61,112 nucleotides of DNA. It comes from Pseudomonadota bacterium (GTDB lineage Bacteria; Pseudomonadota; Gammaproteobacteria; Steroidobacterales; Woeseiaceae). The stretch covers positions 1 through 61,112 of the forward strand of contig JACZWL010000016.1 of assembly GCA_022572185.1 (NCBI GenBank), given 5' to 3'. Position numbers and translations under genes: made by a program. This document shows positions 19,953 to 31,333 of this stretch, one piece after another (position 1 is the stretch's first letter; each line of letters starts with the position of its first letter). The notes under the pieces are model-generated. The model had not been told where the DNA came from, did not search any database, and saw only the letters and a program-made list of their open reading frames with translations.

Positions 19953-20783
19953 CTAATCGGCAGGCGCCAGCAACAGTGCCGGGTCCACGGCAGTTCCGTT
20001 CAGGTAGGTGCCAAAGTGGAGGTGTGGGCCGGTCACGCGACCCGTTGCGCCGACCTTTCCGATTGGCATTCCAGTTGTCAAACGCTGGCCTTCCTCGACG
20101 CCGATCTCGTCAAGGTGGCAGTACATTGTCACGAAACCCTGGCCATGATCGATGATCACGGTGTTGCCGTTGAAAAAGTAATTTCCTGTCGCCGTCACTG
20201 TGCCGTCGCCCGGCGCAATAACTGGTGTACCGAGATTGGCAGCGACGTCCATTCCTTTGTGCGGAGAACGCGGTTGCTCATTGAAAAAGCGTCTCAATCC
20301 GAAACTCGAACTGCGTCGTCCTGCAACCGGTTCAAGCAACGACAGGTCGCTTAAGTCCACATCGCGCCAGTTTGTCAGCGCGCCATCAATGATCTTTCGC
20401 TCCCTGCCTGCGCGATGTAATTGTTCTTCAGTCAGATCAACGTAAGCCCTGGCAACGGTGAGGTGCTGTTCACGATAAGCATAGGGTTTCACTTCGAACG
20501 TAATCGTCGATGATTCCTGATCAACAATGCGAACAATTGCTTTGGCTGGACCGATGGACTGGGTCAGCGGGATGCCGATTACTGCAACCCACTCGTCTTC
20601 GCGCCGGAGCACGAGTACTCTTTTGTCGTCGAACATGACAATCGGTGCAGCATCCGAATTCGCGGTGGCTACGGCAATGACGGCCGTTCCGCCAGGACGT
20701 GGTGCATGCTCGGGAAGCGCATTCGCTGCAGACGTCAGGCAGAAGAGACTCACTGAGCACATCGCTGCGAGCCGCCTAGTCAT
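19953..20783 (-). CDS. M23 family murein peptidase (LytM domain)
   Basis: A secreted zinc metallopeptidase-type protein expected to act on peptidoglycan in the periplasm. The 276-aa product has a signal peptide ending near SAANALP, a middle beta-domain, and a C-terminal LytM domain with the zinc ligands in HKGMD and HLHFG plus the catalytic histidine in YCHLDEIG. All key residues are present, so it is probably active rather than an EnvC-type activator. Its start overlaps the end of xseA by 8 bp, so the pair forms an operon. Confidence 0.9.
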   Translation of the reverse strand: MTRRLAAMCSVSLFCLTSAANALPEHAPRPGGTAVIAVATANSDAAPIVMFDDKRVLVLRREDEWVAVIGIPLTQSIGPAKAIVRIVDQESSTITFEVKPYAYREQHLTVARAYVDLTEEQLHRAGRERKIIDGALTNWRDVDLSDLSLLEPVAGRRSSSFGLRRFFNEQPRSPHKGMDVAANLGTPVIAPGDGTVTATGNYFFNGNTVIIDHGQGFVTMYCHLDEIGVEEGQRLTTGMPIGKVGATGRVTGPHLHFGTYLNGTAVDPALLLAPAD

Positions 20784-22152
20784 TTGACGAGGCTTCTTGC
20801 TTTACTTTATCAACGGTGGCAATGAGACTGCCGCGTGCCAGTCGTGTGGTAATGCCGCCGCCCGGCTTCATCACGGAGGCATCGGTCAGGACTTTGCCGG
20901 TGGCCGAGTCACTGACGATCGCGTAGCCACGTTCCAGAGTTGCCAGCGGGCTGACCGACTGTAACGCCCGTTCGGCCAAATTGAGTTGATTTCTGAGGCG
21001 CACGACCGATCCTGTCCCACAATTACTCAGACGCTGAGTCAATTCGCTCAGGCGGTGCATGGCGTATTGGACTTCGATCGCCGGCGAGCGTTGCAATAAG
21101 CGGGCACGAACAAGCTCGATTGCCCGTGAACGCCTCACGAGGTCGTGCCGCATGGCGCCCGTCAGCACCTGTCTGAGGTTTCTGAGCCAATCGATCTGTC
21201 TGGCAACGGTGGCAGCCGGGCTGCTTTGAGACAAGCGGCGGCTCAGCCAGTCGAGTTGCTGATAATGGTCCTCGAGATAACGGCGCCCGAGCGATGCGAT
21301 CCGTGCCGTGGTCGCCGTGAGCGAGCGCAGCCATTCGGCCTGGTCCGGGACCACGAGTTCCGCGGCACCAGAGGGCGTCGGTGCGCGAAGGTCGGCGACG
21401 AAGTCGCTTATGGTGAAATCCACCTCGTGCCCGATAGCGCTGACTACGGGAATCGGACATGCGCTGATCGCCCTGGCGACCAGTTCCTCATTGAACGGCC
21501 ACAAGTCCTCGAGAGAACCGCCGCCGCGGGCGACGATGAGGACGTCGCACTCGCCCCGGACTACGGCAGCATTGAGAGCCGCGGCAATCTGCTTTGCTGC
21601 GGCTTCCCCCTGAACGGCGGTCGGATAGATAATCACCGGAATAGCCGGAAAGCGGCGCTTCAGGACCGTCAGGATGTCGCGTATCGCTGCCCCGCTCGGT
21701 GAGGTCACCACGCCGATGCGCTTGGGCAGTGCCGGCACGGCTTGTTTCAGACTCTCGTCAAACAGACCTTCGGCCGCGAGTTTTTTCTTGAGTGCTTCGA
21801 AACGACGGCGCAACTCTCCCTCGCCAGCTGCTTCGACCTGTTCGACGATAAGCTGATAGTCGCCGCGTGCCTCATAGATACTCACGCGGCCGAAGGCGAG
21901 CACCTGATCGCCATCCTTGAGATTTATGGTCGGTCCGCGCTGTCGCTGTCGAAAAAATGCACAGCGAATTTGTGCGGAGTCGTCTTTGAGGCTGAAATAG
22001 ACATGCCCCGACGCCGGCCGGGCGAGATTGGAAATCTCGCCCTCGACCCAGAGGCGGGCGAGGCCCTGCTCGAGCAGTGTTCGCACCTGGCGATTCAGCT
22101 CGGAGACGCTGATGGCACCTTGCTGGGGGCTTTCGGTCAACGGATCGTGCAT
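20776..22152 (-). CDS. xseA: Exodeoxyribonuclease VII large subunit
   Basis: XseA is the catalytic subunit of a single-strand-specific exonuclease and pairs with XseB, encoded separately at about 58 kb. The 458-aa protein begins with an OB-fold domain (ISVSELNRQVRTLLEQGLA, VWVEGEIS-like LWVEGEISNL), followed by the catalytic region with VVTSPSGAAIRD, ARGGGSLEDLWPFN and GHEVDFTISDFVADLRAPTPS. The start is the ATG giving MHDPLTESPQQG; the frame stays open another 174 codons upstream, but that part is antisense to guaB and has no similarity. It is divergent from guaB. Confidence 0.95.
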   Translation of the reverse strand: MHDPLTESPQQGAISVSELNRQVRTLLEQGLARLWVEGEISNLARPASGHVYFSLKDDSAQIRCAFFRQRQRGPTINLKDGDQVLAFGRVSIYEARGDYQLIVEQVEAAGEGELRRRFEALKKKLAAEGLFDESLKQAVPALPKRIGVVTSPSGAAIRDILTVLKRRFPAIPVIIYPTAVQGEAAAKQIAAALNAAVVRGECDVLIVARGGGSLEDLWPFNEELVARAISACPIPVVSAIGHEVDFTISDFVADLRAPTPSGAAELVVPDQAEWLRSLTATTARIASLGRRYLEDHYQQLDWLSRRLSQSSPAATVARQIDWLRNLRQVLTGAMRHDLVRRSRAIELVRARLLQRSPAIEVQYAMHRLSELTQRLSNCGTGSVVRLRNQLNLAERALQSVSPLATLERGYAIVSDSATGKVLTDASVMKPGGGITTRLARGSLIATVDKVKQEASSND

Positions 22153-22210
22153 CGTCGCAGTATACCCATACCTCAGAGCGCAACGGTTTGGAAATAACTG
22201 TCGCCGCCCG

Positions 22211-22239
22211 TTTACCCGCATTTGCCCGGCGCGTACAAT
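22211..22239 (+). promoter_or_regulatory. Putative guaBA promoter
   Basis: TTTACC and TACAAT are separated by 17 bp. The predicted start point is near 22246, about 27 bp before the guaB ATG. It lies in the divergent xseA-guaB gap. Confidence 0.5.
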
Positions 22240-22242
22240 TGA

Positions 22243-23742
<1,500 letters not shown>

Positions 23743-23766
23743 GCGATCTGCGGCGTATTCGCACAA

Positions 23767-25368
23767 ATGTCTCAGGCCATTCCCCTTTCCTCGGACGCTC
23801 AGGCCGACATCCACGCGCATCGCGTACTGATACTCGATTTCGGTGGCCAGTACACGCAGCTAATCGCGCGCAGGGTGCGTGAATGCGGCGTGTATTCCGA
23901 GATTCATCCCTGGGATATGGACGAGGAAGCTATCGCTGACTTCAAGCCTGCCGGCGTCGTATTGTCCGGTGGGCCCGAGTCGGTCAACATCGACAACCCG
24001 CCGCATGTCGCGCAAGCCATCTTCGAACTGGATGTCCCCGTGCTCGGCATCTGTTACGGCATGCAGGCGATGGCCGCACAGCTTGGCGGCAAAGTCGAGG
24101 CATCAACCCATCGTGAGTTCGGCTACGCGGAAATAACGCCGCTCGATTCAGAATTGCTCGCAGGCCTCAGCGATGCACCCGTCGAATCGGAACCATTGCT
24201 CAAAGTCTGGATGAGCCACGGCGACCGGGTTGAAGCAGTACCGCCCGGCTTCACGATAACCGGAAAAAGCGCCAATTCACCGCTTGCTGCTATGGAAGAC
24301 CGGCAGCGGAAGTACTACGGCGTGCAGTTTCATCCTGAAGTAACGCACACGCCCCAGGGCCAGGCGATCATCAATCGTTTCGTTCGTGACATCTGCGGCT
24401 GCCCCGGAGACTGGACAGCAGGCAACATCGTCAACGACGCAATTGCGCGGGTGCGTGAGAAAGTCGGCATGAAAAAAGTGTTACTCGGCCTCTCTGGCGG
24501 CGTCGATTCGTCCGTCGTGGCTGCGCTGTTGCACGAGGCGATCGGAGACCAGCTGTTCTGCGTTTTCGTCGATAATGGCCTTCTTCGCTACCACGAAGGC
24601 GATCAGGTGATGGACACCTTTGCGGAGCACCTGGGCGTTAATGTCATTCGTGTTGATGCCGCGGACCGCTTCTTTCACGCATTAAAGGGAATAAGCGATC
24701 CCGAAGAAAAGCGAAAAATAATCGGCCGCAGATTCATCGAGATATTCGAAGAAGAAGCAGGGAAACTCCAGGACATTGACTGGCTTGCGCAGGGCACGAT
24801 CTACCCGGATGTTATCGAATCTGCTGGTGCCGGTACCGGAAAGGCCCGTGTGATCAAGTCACACCACAATGTCGGCGGTTTGCCTGAACAAATGCGGTTG
24901 CGGCTCATCGAACCCTTGCGTGAACTGTTCAAGGACGAAGTCCGAAACATCGGCCTCGAACTTGGCCTACCCAGGGAAGTGGTCTTCCGTCATCCGTTTC
25001 CAGGGCCCGGACTGGGTGTCCGCGTGCTGGGAGAAGTAAAACCCGAATACGTCGAATTGCTGCAGCTCGCTGACAAGATCTTTATCGAGGAGCTTAGGAA
25101 AAACGATTTATACGACAAGACCAGTCAGGCTTTCGCCGTGTTCCTGCCCGTCCGCTCGGTCGGCGTCATGGGCGACGAGCGTCGATACGACTACGTCATC
25201 GCACTGCGCGCCGTCGAGACCATTGATTTTATGACCGCCAGGTGGGCGAGGCTGCCGTACGAGTTTCTTGAGCACGTGTCGCTGCGGATCATCAATGAAG
25301 TGGATGGCATCTCACGCGTGACTTACGACATTTCCGGCAAGCCGCCCGCAACCATAGAATGGGAATGA
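23767..25368 (+). CDS. guaA: GMP synthase (glutamine-hydrolysing)
   Basis: GuaA aminates XMP to GMP. The 533-aa protein combines an N-terminal class I glutamine amidotransferase (nucleophile cysteine in [14 protein letters not shown] triad histidine), a central ATP-pyrophosphatase domain with the P loop [11 protein letters not shown], and the C-terminal dimerisation domain ending KPPATIEWE. The last bases overlap tadA. Confidence 0.97.
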   Translation: MSQAIPLSSDAQADIHAHRVLILDFGGQYTQLIARRVRECGVYSEIHPWDMDEEAIADFKPAGVVLSGGPESVNIDNPPHVAQAIFELDVPVLGICYGMQAMAAQLGGKVEASTHREFGYAEITPLDSELLAGLSDAPVESEPLLKVWMSHGDRVEAVPPGFTITGKSANSPLAAMEDRQRKYYGVQFHPEVTHTPQGQAIINRFVRDICGCPGDWTAGNIVNDAIARVREKVGMKKVLLGLSGGVDSSVVAALLHEAIGDQLFCVFVDNGLLRYHEGDQVMDTFAEHLGVNVIRVDAADRFFHALKGISDPEEKRKIIGRRFIEIFEEEAGKLQDIDWLAQGTIYPDVIESAGAGTGKARVIKSHHNVGGLPEQMRLRLIEPLRELFKDEVRNIGLELGLPREVVFRHPFPGPGLGVRVLGEVKPEYVELLQLADKIFIEELRKNDLYDKTSQAFAVFLPVRSVGVMGDERRYDYVIALRAVETIDFMTARWARLPYEFLEHVSLRIINEVDGISRVTYDISGKPPATIEWE

Positions 25369-25823
25369 GCTGGGCGGATACTGACATTCACTTGATGCGG
25401 GCCGCCATTGCCGAAGCAGAAAATGCAAAGGCATCAAATGAAATTCCGGTCGGCGCAGTTGTTGCCTGGTCCGGCAATATCATCGGCAAGGGTTTCAATC
25501 GAACGATTCAGGATTCTGACCCAAGCGCGCATGCCGAAGTCGTAGCAATCCGCAATGCCGCGGCAGTTCAGAAAAATCACAGGCTGATCGGTGCGACGGT
25601 ATATGTCACGCTCGAACCTTGTGCCATGTGCGTGGGCGCGATGATTCAGGCACGCATACAAAGGCTGGTGTTTGCTGCGTACGACCCGAAAGCCGGTGCC
25701 GTTGGCAGCGTTTTGGATTTGAGCGATATCAAAGAATTCAATCACCGCATCGAGATCAACGGCGGTCTGCTCGCAGAGGAATGTTCGGCGATCCTGAAAG
25801 AATTTTTTGCCGCGAAACGATAG
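25365..25823 (+). CDS. tadA: tRNA-specific adenosine deaminase TadA
   Basis: TadA converts A34 of tRNA-Arg(ACG) to inosine. The roughly 152-aa protein has the zinc deaminase motifs [11 protein letters not shown] (histidine ligand and catalytic glutamate) and [14 protein letters not shown]. The start is taken as the ATG in the ATGA overlap with the guaA stop; an ATG two codons earlier (25359) is equally possible. It faces mltF across a 187-bp gap, the same neighbourhood as in E. coli. Confidence 0.94.
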   Translation: MSWADTDIHLMRAAIAEAENAKASNEIPVGAVVAWSGNIIGKGFNRTIQDSDPSAHAEVVAIRNAAAVQKNHRLIGATVYVTLEPCAMCVGAMIQARIQRLVFAAYDPKAGAVGSVLDLSDIKEFNHRIEINGGLLAEECSAILKEFFAAKR

Positions 25824-25863
25824 GGGCGATCATCGCCAAACCGACCGAAGCACTGAAGATCAC

Positions 25864-25884
25864 AAATTCGCCGGGAGCGAATTT
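25864..25884. terminator. Hairpin between convergent tadA and mltF
   Basis: AAATTCGC and GCGAATTT form an 8-bp stem with a CGGGA loop. No long T tract follows on either strand, but its place between two convergent genes fits a bidirectional transcription stop. Confidence 0.35.
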
Positions 25885-26010
25885 GGACATCGGTACGATG
25901 CTTTTGCGAAGCGAAAGTCACGGCCATGGATGGTCGTGATCAATCCGCAATTATCGTAATAGCACTAATCAAGCCGCAGGCGGATTGCATCCTGACGGGC
26001 GATTTCTCAG

Positions 26011-27402
26011 TTAGTTACTGGCCATCTCTATCGACCCCTCAGGCTCCACCGTCTCTTCATGTGGCTCACTTGCGGTTATCCAGCGAAGGATATTGTAGTA
26101 ACTGCGAATATTGTTAACGTACAGCACCGGCTCCCAGCCCCGCGCGTAGCCGTATTTCACTCGTGAGTACCATTCACGTTTGGCGAGAAGCGGCAGTGCC
26201 TTGCTGATGTCGATCCAGGTGTCCGGATCGCCGCCTTCCCATTCGACGATCTGACGCGCGTCTTTGATGTGGTTAAAGCCAACGTTGTAAGCGGCAAGCG
26301 CCATCCAGGTTCTGTCGGGTTCCTCGACGCTGTCAGCAATTCGTTCGGTCTGGCGCGCATAAAACCGCGCACCACCAAATATGCTGGTCTCGGGATCCAT
26401 ACGATCGTCGATATCCAGATAGTCGGCGGTTGCCTCGGTCAGCATCATGATGCCCCTGACACCGGTTGGCGACACGGCATGAGACCGCCAGTGGGACTCC
26501 TGGTAACCGATCGCTGCCAGCAGCCGCCAGTCGACGCCGTTCAGATCGCCCGCCTCCTCGAACCAGGGACGATATCGAGGGAGGCGGCTGTCGAAATGCC
26601 TGATGAAGGCTCTCGTGCCGACGTAATCGAATTTCTTGGTGTGGCCGTAATAGCGGTCGCGTACTTGAGCAAGCAAGCCCGAACGCTCCGCCGTGATCAG
26701 GTAGTCATCGGCCTGCGCAAGTAGCCTGTCACCATCTCCTTTTCGAAACGCCCAGGCGATTGGATCCGCAATCTCGAGATCAAGCGCCACACGCAGGTCC
26801 GGATAGAAGTGCCGTTGAATGTTGAATTCTGTGCTGTCCGCGACCGTGAAATCGAGTTCGCCATGTGCGACTTTCTCCATGAGGTCGGCAACCTCGACAT
26901 CCGCATTCACAGACCACTCCAGCTTCGGATAAACCTGGCTCAACGACGCGAGCATGTCGGAGTGACTACTGCCGGCAACAACTTCGATCGACCTGCCGAT
27001 TGCCTCCTCAATGGATCGGGGTTTGCCGGTGCCCACTTTGTAGATGAGGTGCATATCGACGGTGTCGTAAGGATGACCGAAGCTCAGATATTCGCGCCGT
27101 GATTCGGTAATCGAGAGGCCTGCTGCGGCCATGTGCGATTCACCCGAGATCAGTTGCGGCAAAATTTCAGAGACGTTGTCGACAGTGCTGATAACCAGTG
27201 TCACGCCGAGCTGCTCGGCGAACCCTCGCACCAAATCGAACTCCGGCCCGGCCGGGCCGTCGGGGCCAACGAAGTATGTCGTTGGGCTGTGGCGCGTGAC
27301 CACGCGCAACTCGCCAACTTCGACTACCTGATCGAGCAAAGAAGGCGCTGAAGAGCACGTACCGACGAGCACCGCCATGAGCGTGTAGAACAAAAGGCGC
27401 AA
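26011..27402 (-). CDS. mltF: Membrane-bound lytic murein transglycosylase MltF
   Basis: MltF cleaves peptidoglycan glycan strands and carries a regulatory solute-binding domain. The 463-aa protein has an N-terminal signal, a SBP_bac_3-type domain (about 28-265; GELRVVTRHSPTTYF), then an SLT domain with the catalytic glutamate in AAIGYQESHW and motifs GVRGIMMLT and ALAAYNVGFNH. The start is a TTG; the next in-frame ATG is eight codons on. A cysteine (VGTCSS) sits where a lipobox would be, but threonine at -1 is atypical. A 6-bp hairpin lies just upstream of the start. Divergent purL, its neighbour in E. coli, is here about 9 kb away. Confidence 0.92.
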   Translation of the reverse strand: MRLLFYTLMAVLVGTCSSAPSLLDQVVEVGELRVVTRHSPTTYFVGPDGPAGPEFDLVRGFAEQLGVTLVISTVDNVSEILPQLISGESHMAAAGLSITESRREYLSFGHPYDTVDMHLIYKVGTGKPRSIEEAIGRSIEVVAGSSHSDMLASLSQVYPKLEWSVNADVEVADLMEKVAHGELDFTVADSTEFNIQRHFYPDLRVALDLEIADPIAWAFRKGDGDRLLAQADDYLITAERSGLLAQVRDRYYGHTKKFDYVGTRAFIRHFDSRLPRYRPWFEEAGDLNGVDWRLLAAIGYQESHWRSHAVSPTGVRGIMMLTEATADYLDIDDRMDPETSIFGGARFYARQTERIADSVEEPDRTWMALAAYNVGFNHIKDARQIVEWEGGDPDTWIDISKALPLLAKREWYSRVKYGYARGWEPVLYVNNIRSYYNILRWITASEPHEETVEPEGSIEMASN

Positions 27403-27657
27403 ATCTGATCTCCGTTTAGAGATCCGGCGCGTCCAGCATCGGACCTTCTGTTATTTGACCAAAATCCGCCACAGCAATTCATTGCATCGGCAGTCGTTCT
27501 TACGCTTATAAATCATGAGCTTGCATTGGCAAACTGAACAGCGTGACCCAGGCGTGCAGCCTCACGAGGTGCATAGGCTACCTTAGCTGCGGCCTGATTT
27601 CACTGTTAGTGCACCGCTCCTTATTCGCAAACGTGCCAATTCAGATGCAAAAAAGAA

Positions 27658-27663
27658 TAGAAT
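27658..27663 (+). promoter_or_regulatory. -10 element of the tRNA-Ser gene
   Basis: TAGAAT lies 15 bp before the mature tRNA 5' end, followed by a C-rich discriminator. The -35 region (near 27635) is a poor match, as is common for stringently controlled tRNA promoters. Confidence 0.4.
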
Positions 27664-27678
27664 CTGCAGCCCGTCGGT

Positions 27679-27996
<318 letters not shown>

Positions 27997-28114
27997 AACG
28001 CGTAGCCTTCCTGGACAAGGATAATCCCTGGTTCACATACGTATACGACCTTATCCCGCGAAGACATTTTCGGGCCTATCCTCCTCGGACGACAACACTC
28101 AGGCCCCAATAATC

Positions 28115-29809
28115 ATGGCCCGATCTGTACCCTCGATTTTGAACCTGCTCTATGAAAGCAAAGGGCAGTACGACGAAAGCTCCGATAACAACAAGGCCAG
28201 CTTGCTTGACGCCCTCGAACATGCCCGATTTGCCAATGCTTCAATGCTGCTTCGGTTTCACGAAACATTGTGCTTCCTTCGGGCTTATCCAGATGGTCCG
28301 AAAGTCCTGATGCGCATCGAAGCGCTCCTTGATGAATTCGATCAGCGGTCCGATGTGAAAAAGCTGGCGCAGCAACTAATCGGTACAGGCGTCGCCGGCA
28401 CTCGAATCGACTACGCATTTTATTGGCCCACCGCCGAGTGGCTCGCCGATCGTTGGCCCGATGCATTACACATACGGTGGGACCAGTCATTCCCTGGCCG
28501 GCAAAAGCTCCATGATCTGTTGAAGACGCTTTTGCCCCATGCTGAGCACATATTGCTGGACGAATCCGCTCACACCCCACGGGAATGGATCGAGCAGGTC
28601 AAAGGATCGGAGGAGACGGACGCCACGTTCCTGGTTCAACGATTCAAAAAGCTTCGATGCAGTAGCGTCCACCGGGAGATGGCTTTCGAGGACCTGGATA
28701 TCCCCCTGTCCATAACACCAGGTCGGGACACGCCCTCGCGCACGAAAGCCCGATATGCGACTTCCCCCATCGTCTGGCAGACGACGCCGCGATCCGGGAA
28801 GCGGCCCGTGCTAAAGACTGAGGTCAAAAAACCGCCGAAGAAAGTGGCGAAAGTGTCGCGCGAGGAGGGCAACCGTCTCATCGACCTGGCCCGGGTATCG
28901 ATGGTGACTCGGGAACGTGACGTGGACACGCTCGCGTACGCGAACGCCGACGACGTATTCCTGGTAGACAGTGGACAGGGACTGCAGTTCGCATGGATGA
29001 GCGCTGTCCCGGAACGGCGCCACATCCTCGAGTGCGTGTACTTTTTCTTGGCCCTGAAGAATGGTGTTCCGTTTGGATATGGCCAGGCGGCCGGCCTTTT
29101 TGGCTCGGCCGAGATCAACTACAACGTTTTCGAGACCTTCCGGGGCGCCGATGCCGGCTGGGTGTATGGCCGTGCTTTGGCTGCAGTACACCACCTGATG
29201 CGTTCGGACTGTTTCGTTCTTGACCCCTACCAGCTAGGTGGCGAGGGCAACACCGATGGTCTGAAGACTGGTGTCTGGTGGTTCTACTACAAGATGGGCT
29301 ACCGGCCACGCGATCCGGAGATTCGTCGCTTGGCGCTTGATGAAGCGCGCAAAGTCAGGGAGAAGCCCGGGTATCGCACTCCGCTGCCCGTTCTCCGGGA
29401 ACTGGCTGAGGCCGAAATGTATCTTTACCTTGGCAAGAAACGCGACGATGTGCTGAGCGTATTCCCTTTGGATAATGTCGGGCTCCACATCACACGCATG
29501 CTGGCAGACCGATTTGGCGCGGATCGGGAACAGGCTATCGCTACTTGCGTGAAAGAGGTGATGCGTAAGCTTGATGTGGCGACGCTTCACGACCTGAGTA
29601 AGGACCAGAAGCAGGCCTGGGAGCGCTGGGCGCCTCTGGTCGGAGTTCTTCCTGGAGTCGATCAGTGGGGTGCTCGCGACAAACGCGTCCTTGCTTCCCT
29701 GATCAATGCAAAGGGATCACCGCATGAGCTGGATTATCTGCATCTGTTCGATCGTCACTGCCGGCTCCGAAATGCCATCGCGAAGCTGTCATGCACGCAG
29801 CTTGCGTAG
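28115..29809 (+). CDS. Hypothetical protein, 564 aa, C-terminal half acetyltransferase-like
   Basis: I do not recognise this protein. It is soluble, with no signal peptide or membrane helix. Residues 1-210 are helix-rich (LDALEHARFANASMLLRFHE) and end in a basic, proline-containing linker at about 235-255 (KTEVKKPPKKVAKVSRE). The C-terminal half has LEYVYFFLALKNGVPFGYG-like and VYGRALAAVHHLM segments followed by WWFYYKMGYRPRDPE, a pattern reminiscent of GNAT acyltransferases (substrate-facing strand, helix, then a YxxxGF-type end). The fold guess is weak. The start ATG has no clear Shine-Dalgarno motif. It stands alone between the tRNA-Ser repeats and an aldo/keto reductase. Confidence 0.7.
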   Translation: MARSVPSILNLLYESKGQYDESSDNNKASLLDALEHARFANASMLLRFHETLCFLRAYPDGPKVLMRIEALLDEFDQRSDVKKLAQQLIGTGVAGTRIDYAFYWPTAEWLADRWPDALHIRWDQSFPGRQKLHDLLKTLLPHAEHILLDESAHTPREWIEQVKGSEETDATFLVQRFKKLRCSSVHREMAFEDLDIPLSITPGRDTPSRTKARYATSPIVWQTTPRSGKRPVLKTEVKKPPKKVAKVSREEGNRLIDLARVSMVTRERDVDTLAYANADDVFLVDSGQGLQFAWMSAVPERRHILECVYFFLALKNGVPFGYGQAAGLFGSAEINYNVFETFRGADAGWVYGRALAAVHHLMRSDCFVLDPYQLGGEGNTDGLKTGVWWFYYKMGYRPRDPEIRRLALDEARKVREKPGYRTPLPVLRELAEAEMYLYLGKKRDDVLSVFPLDNVGLHITRMLADRFGADREQAIATCVKEVMRKLDVATLHDLSKDQKQAWERWAPLVGVLPGVDQWGARDKRVLASLINAKGSPHELDYLHLFDRHCRLRNAIAKLSCTQLA

Positions 29810-29864
29810 GTGCTGGCGATAAATTCCCCTTGCGCGGGAATTCGATGGTAACTTTGTCGTCAAA

Positions 29865-30815
29865 ATGATCACACGACGCGACTGCCTCAAGTACTCGACG
29901 CTGGCCGGTGTTGCTTCAATGCTACCGACCACTCTGTTGATGGCGCTGGAAAACGGAGACTTGATTAAGCGAACCATTCCCTCCTCGGGAGAGGAGTTGC
30001 CGATTGTGGGCCTGGGCAGTTCTGCAACATTTTCATCGGTCGCTCGTAGCGACGACGTGAGTGCATTGGAGGAGGTGTTTCGAATCTTCTTCGAGAATAG
30101 TGGCAGCGTATTCGACACGGCGCCGGGCTACGGCGCGTCCGAGGAAGTTGCGGGCAGGATCGTGCAGGGGCTCGGTGCAAGCAAAAAAGTTTTTTGGGCA
30201 ACGAAAGTCAACGTCGCCAGTCGTGGCGGTGGCTCTGCGGACCCGGCCGCCGCACGCGCACAGATCGAGCGATCGTTCCAGCGAATTGGTAAAGACCCGA
30301 TTGATCTGATCCAGGTGCATAACCTGGCCGACATCCCCACGCAAATGGGTATCCTGAAAGAGCTCAAGGATGAGGGCAGGCTGCGGTATATCGGGACGAC
30401 ATCAACAAGGACGAGTCGCTATCCGGATCTTGCAAAGGTAATGCGTGAAGAGCCGATTGATTTCATCGGTGTGGATTACGCGGTGGATAATCGCGAATCG
30501 GCCGAGATGATATTGCCGCTGGCACAGGATCGCGGCATCGCCGTTTTAGCTTATGTACCGTTCGGCCGCACGCGCTTATGGCGTCGCGTGACCGGTCACA
30601 CAGTGCCGGAGTGGGCGGCAGAGTTTGGTGCATATTCGTGGGCGCAATTTTTCATCAAATACGCTGCTGCTCACCCGGCCATCACGGCAGTAACACCGGC
30701 TACCAGTAAACCGAAAAACATGCTGGACAACCTGGGTGCAGCGGTCGGTGAGCTTCCTGACAAAGCGTTGCTTCGACGTATGGAGGTGCTGATCGAGTCC
30801 TTACCACCCGCCTGA
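29865..30815 (+). CDS. Aldo/keto reductase with Tat-like signal
   Basis: The 316-aa protein is an NADPH-dependent oxidoreductase of the aldo/keto reductase superfamily. The catalytic tetrad is visible: D and Y in FDTAPGYGASE, K in WATKVN and H in QVHNL. The N-terminus ITRRDCLKYSTLAGVASM resembles a twin-arginine signal, suggesting export after cofactor binding. The C-terminal cofactor-binding region is present (ITAVTPATSKPKNM). Its substrate is unknown. It is separated by 65 bp from the downstream MaoC gene and is probably not part of that operon. Confidence 0.88.
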   Translation: MITRRDCLKYSTLAGVASMLPTTLLMALENGDLIKRTIPSSGEELPIVGLGSSATFSSVARSDDVSALEEVFRIFFENSGSVFDTAPGYGASEEVAGRIVQGLGASKKVFWATKVNVASRGGGSADPAAARAQIERSFQRIGKDPIDLIQVHNLADIPTQMGILKELKDEGRLRYIGTTSTRTSRYPDLAKVMREEPIDFIGVDYAVDNRESAEMILPLAQDRGIAVLAYVPFGRTRLWRRVTGHTVPEWAAEFGAYSWAQFFIKYAAAHPAITAVTPATSKPKNMLDNLGAAVGELPDKALLRRMEVLIESLPPA

Positions 30816-30880
30816 TATCCAGTTTTATTCCCGCTTAGCTGGCATTATCATGCGCCTACGGTCAGATACGGAAACGACGC

Positions 30881-31333
30881 ATGCCAGGACTATATTTTGA
30901 GGAATTCACGGTCGGACAGAAATTCCAGCACGCGATACGCAGAACGATTCTCGACGCCGACAATGTGTGGTTCAGTGCTCTGACACATAATCCCGCCCCG
31001 CTGCATATCGATGCCGAGTATATGAAGGGCACTGAATTTGGCAGGCCGATCATTAACAGTTGTCTGACGCTGGCATTCATGGTCGGCATTTCGGTCGGCG
31101 ATACAACGCTCGGCACCACTGTTGCCAACCTGGGCTGGGATGAAGTGCGTTTTCCGAAACCGCTTTTCCCTGGTGACACCATTCATATCGAGACTGAAGT
31201 GCTGGAACTCAGGGATAGCAAATCGAGGCCGGACAACGGCATTGTGGTTTTCGCTCATCGTGCATTCAATCAGAACGATGAACTGGTGGGCGAGTGCAAG
31301 AGATCGGCACTGATGCTTCGAGTGCCCAAGTGA
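30881..31333 (+). CDS. MaoC-like dehydratase (hotdog fold)
   Basis: A 150-aa single-hotdog hydratase/dehydratase expected to act on a CoA thioester. It shows the MaoC hydratase pattern with an aspartate/histidine pair around LTHNPAPLHIDAEYMKGTEFGRPI. It overlaps the CitE-like gene by 4 bp, and an acyl-CoA synthetase follows. Such a pair occurs in C5-dicarboxylate routes, for example itaconyl- or mesaconyl-CoA hydration followed by citramalyl- or malyl-CoA cleavage; the exact substrate is inference. Confidence 0.85.
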   Translation: MPGLYFEEFTVGQKFQHAIRRTILDADNVWFSALTHNPAPLHIDAEYMKGTEFGRPIINSCLTLAFMVGISVGDTTLGTTVANLGWDEVRFPKPLFPGDTIHIETEVLELRDSKSRPDNGIVVFAHRAFNQNDELVGECKRSALMLRVPK

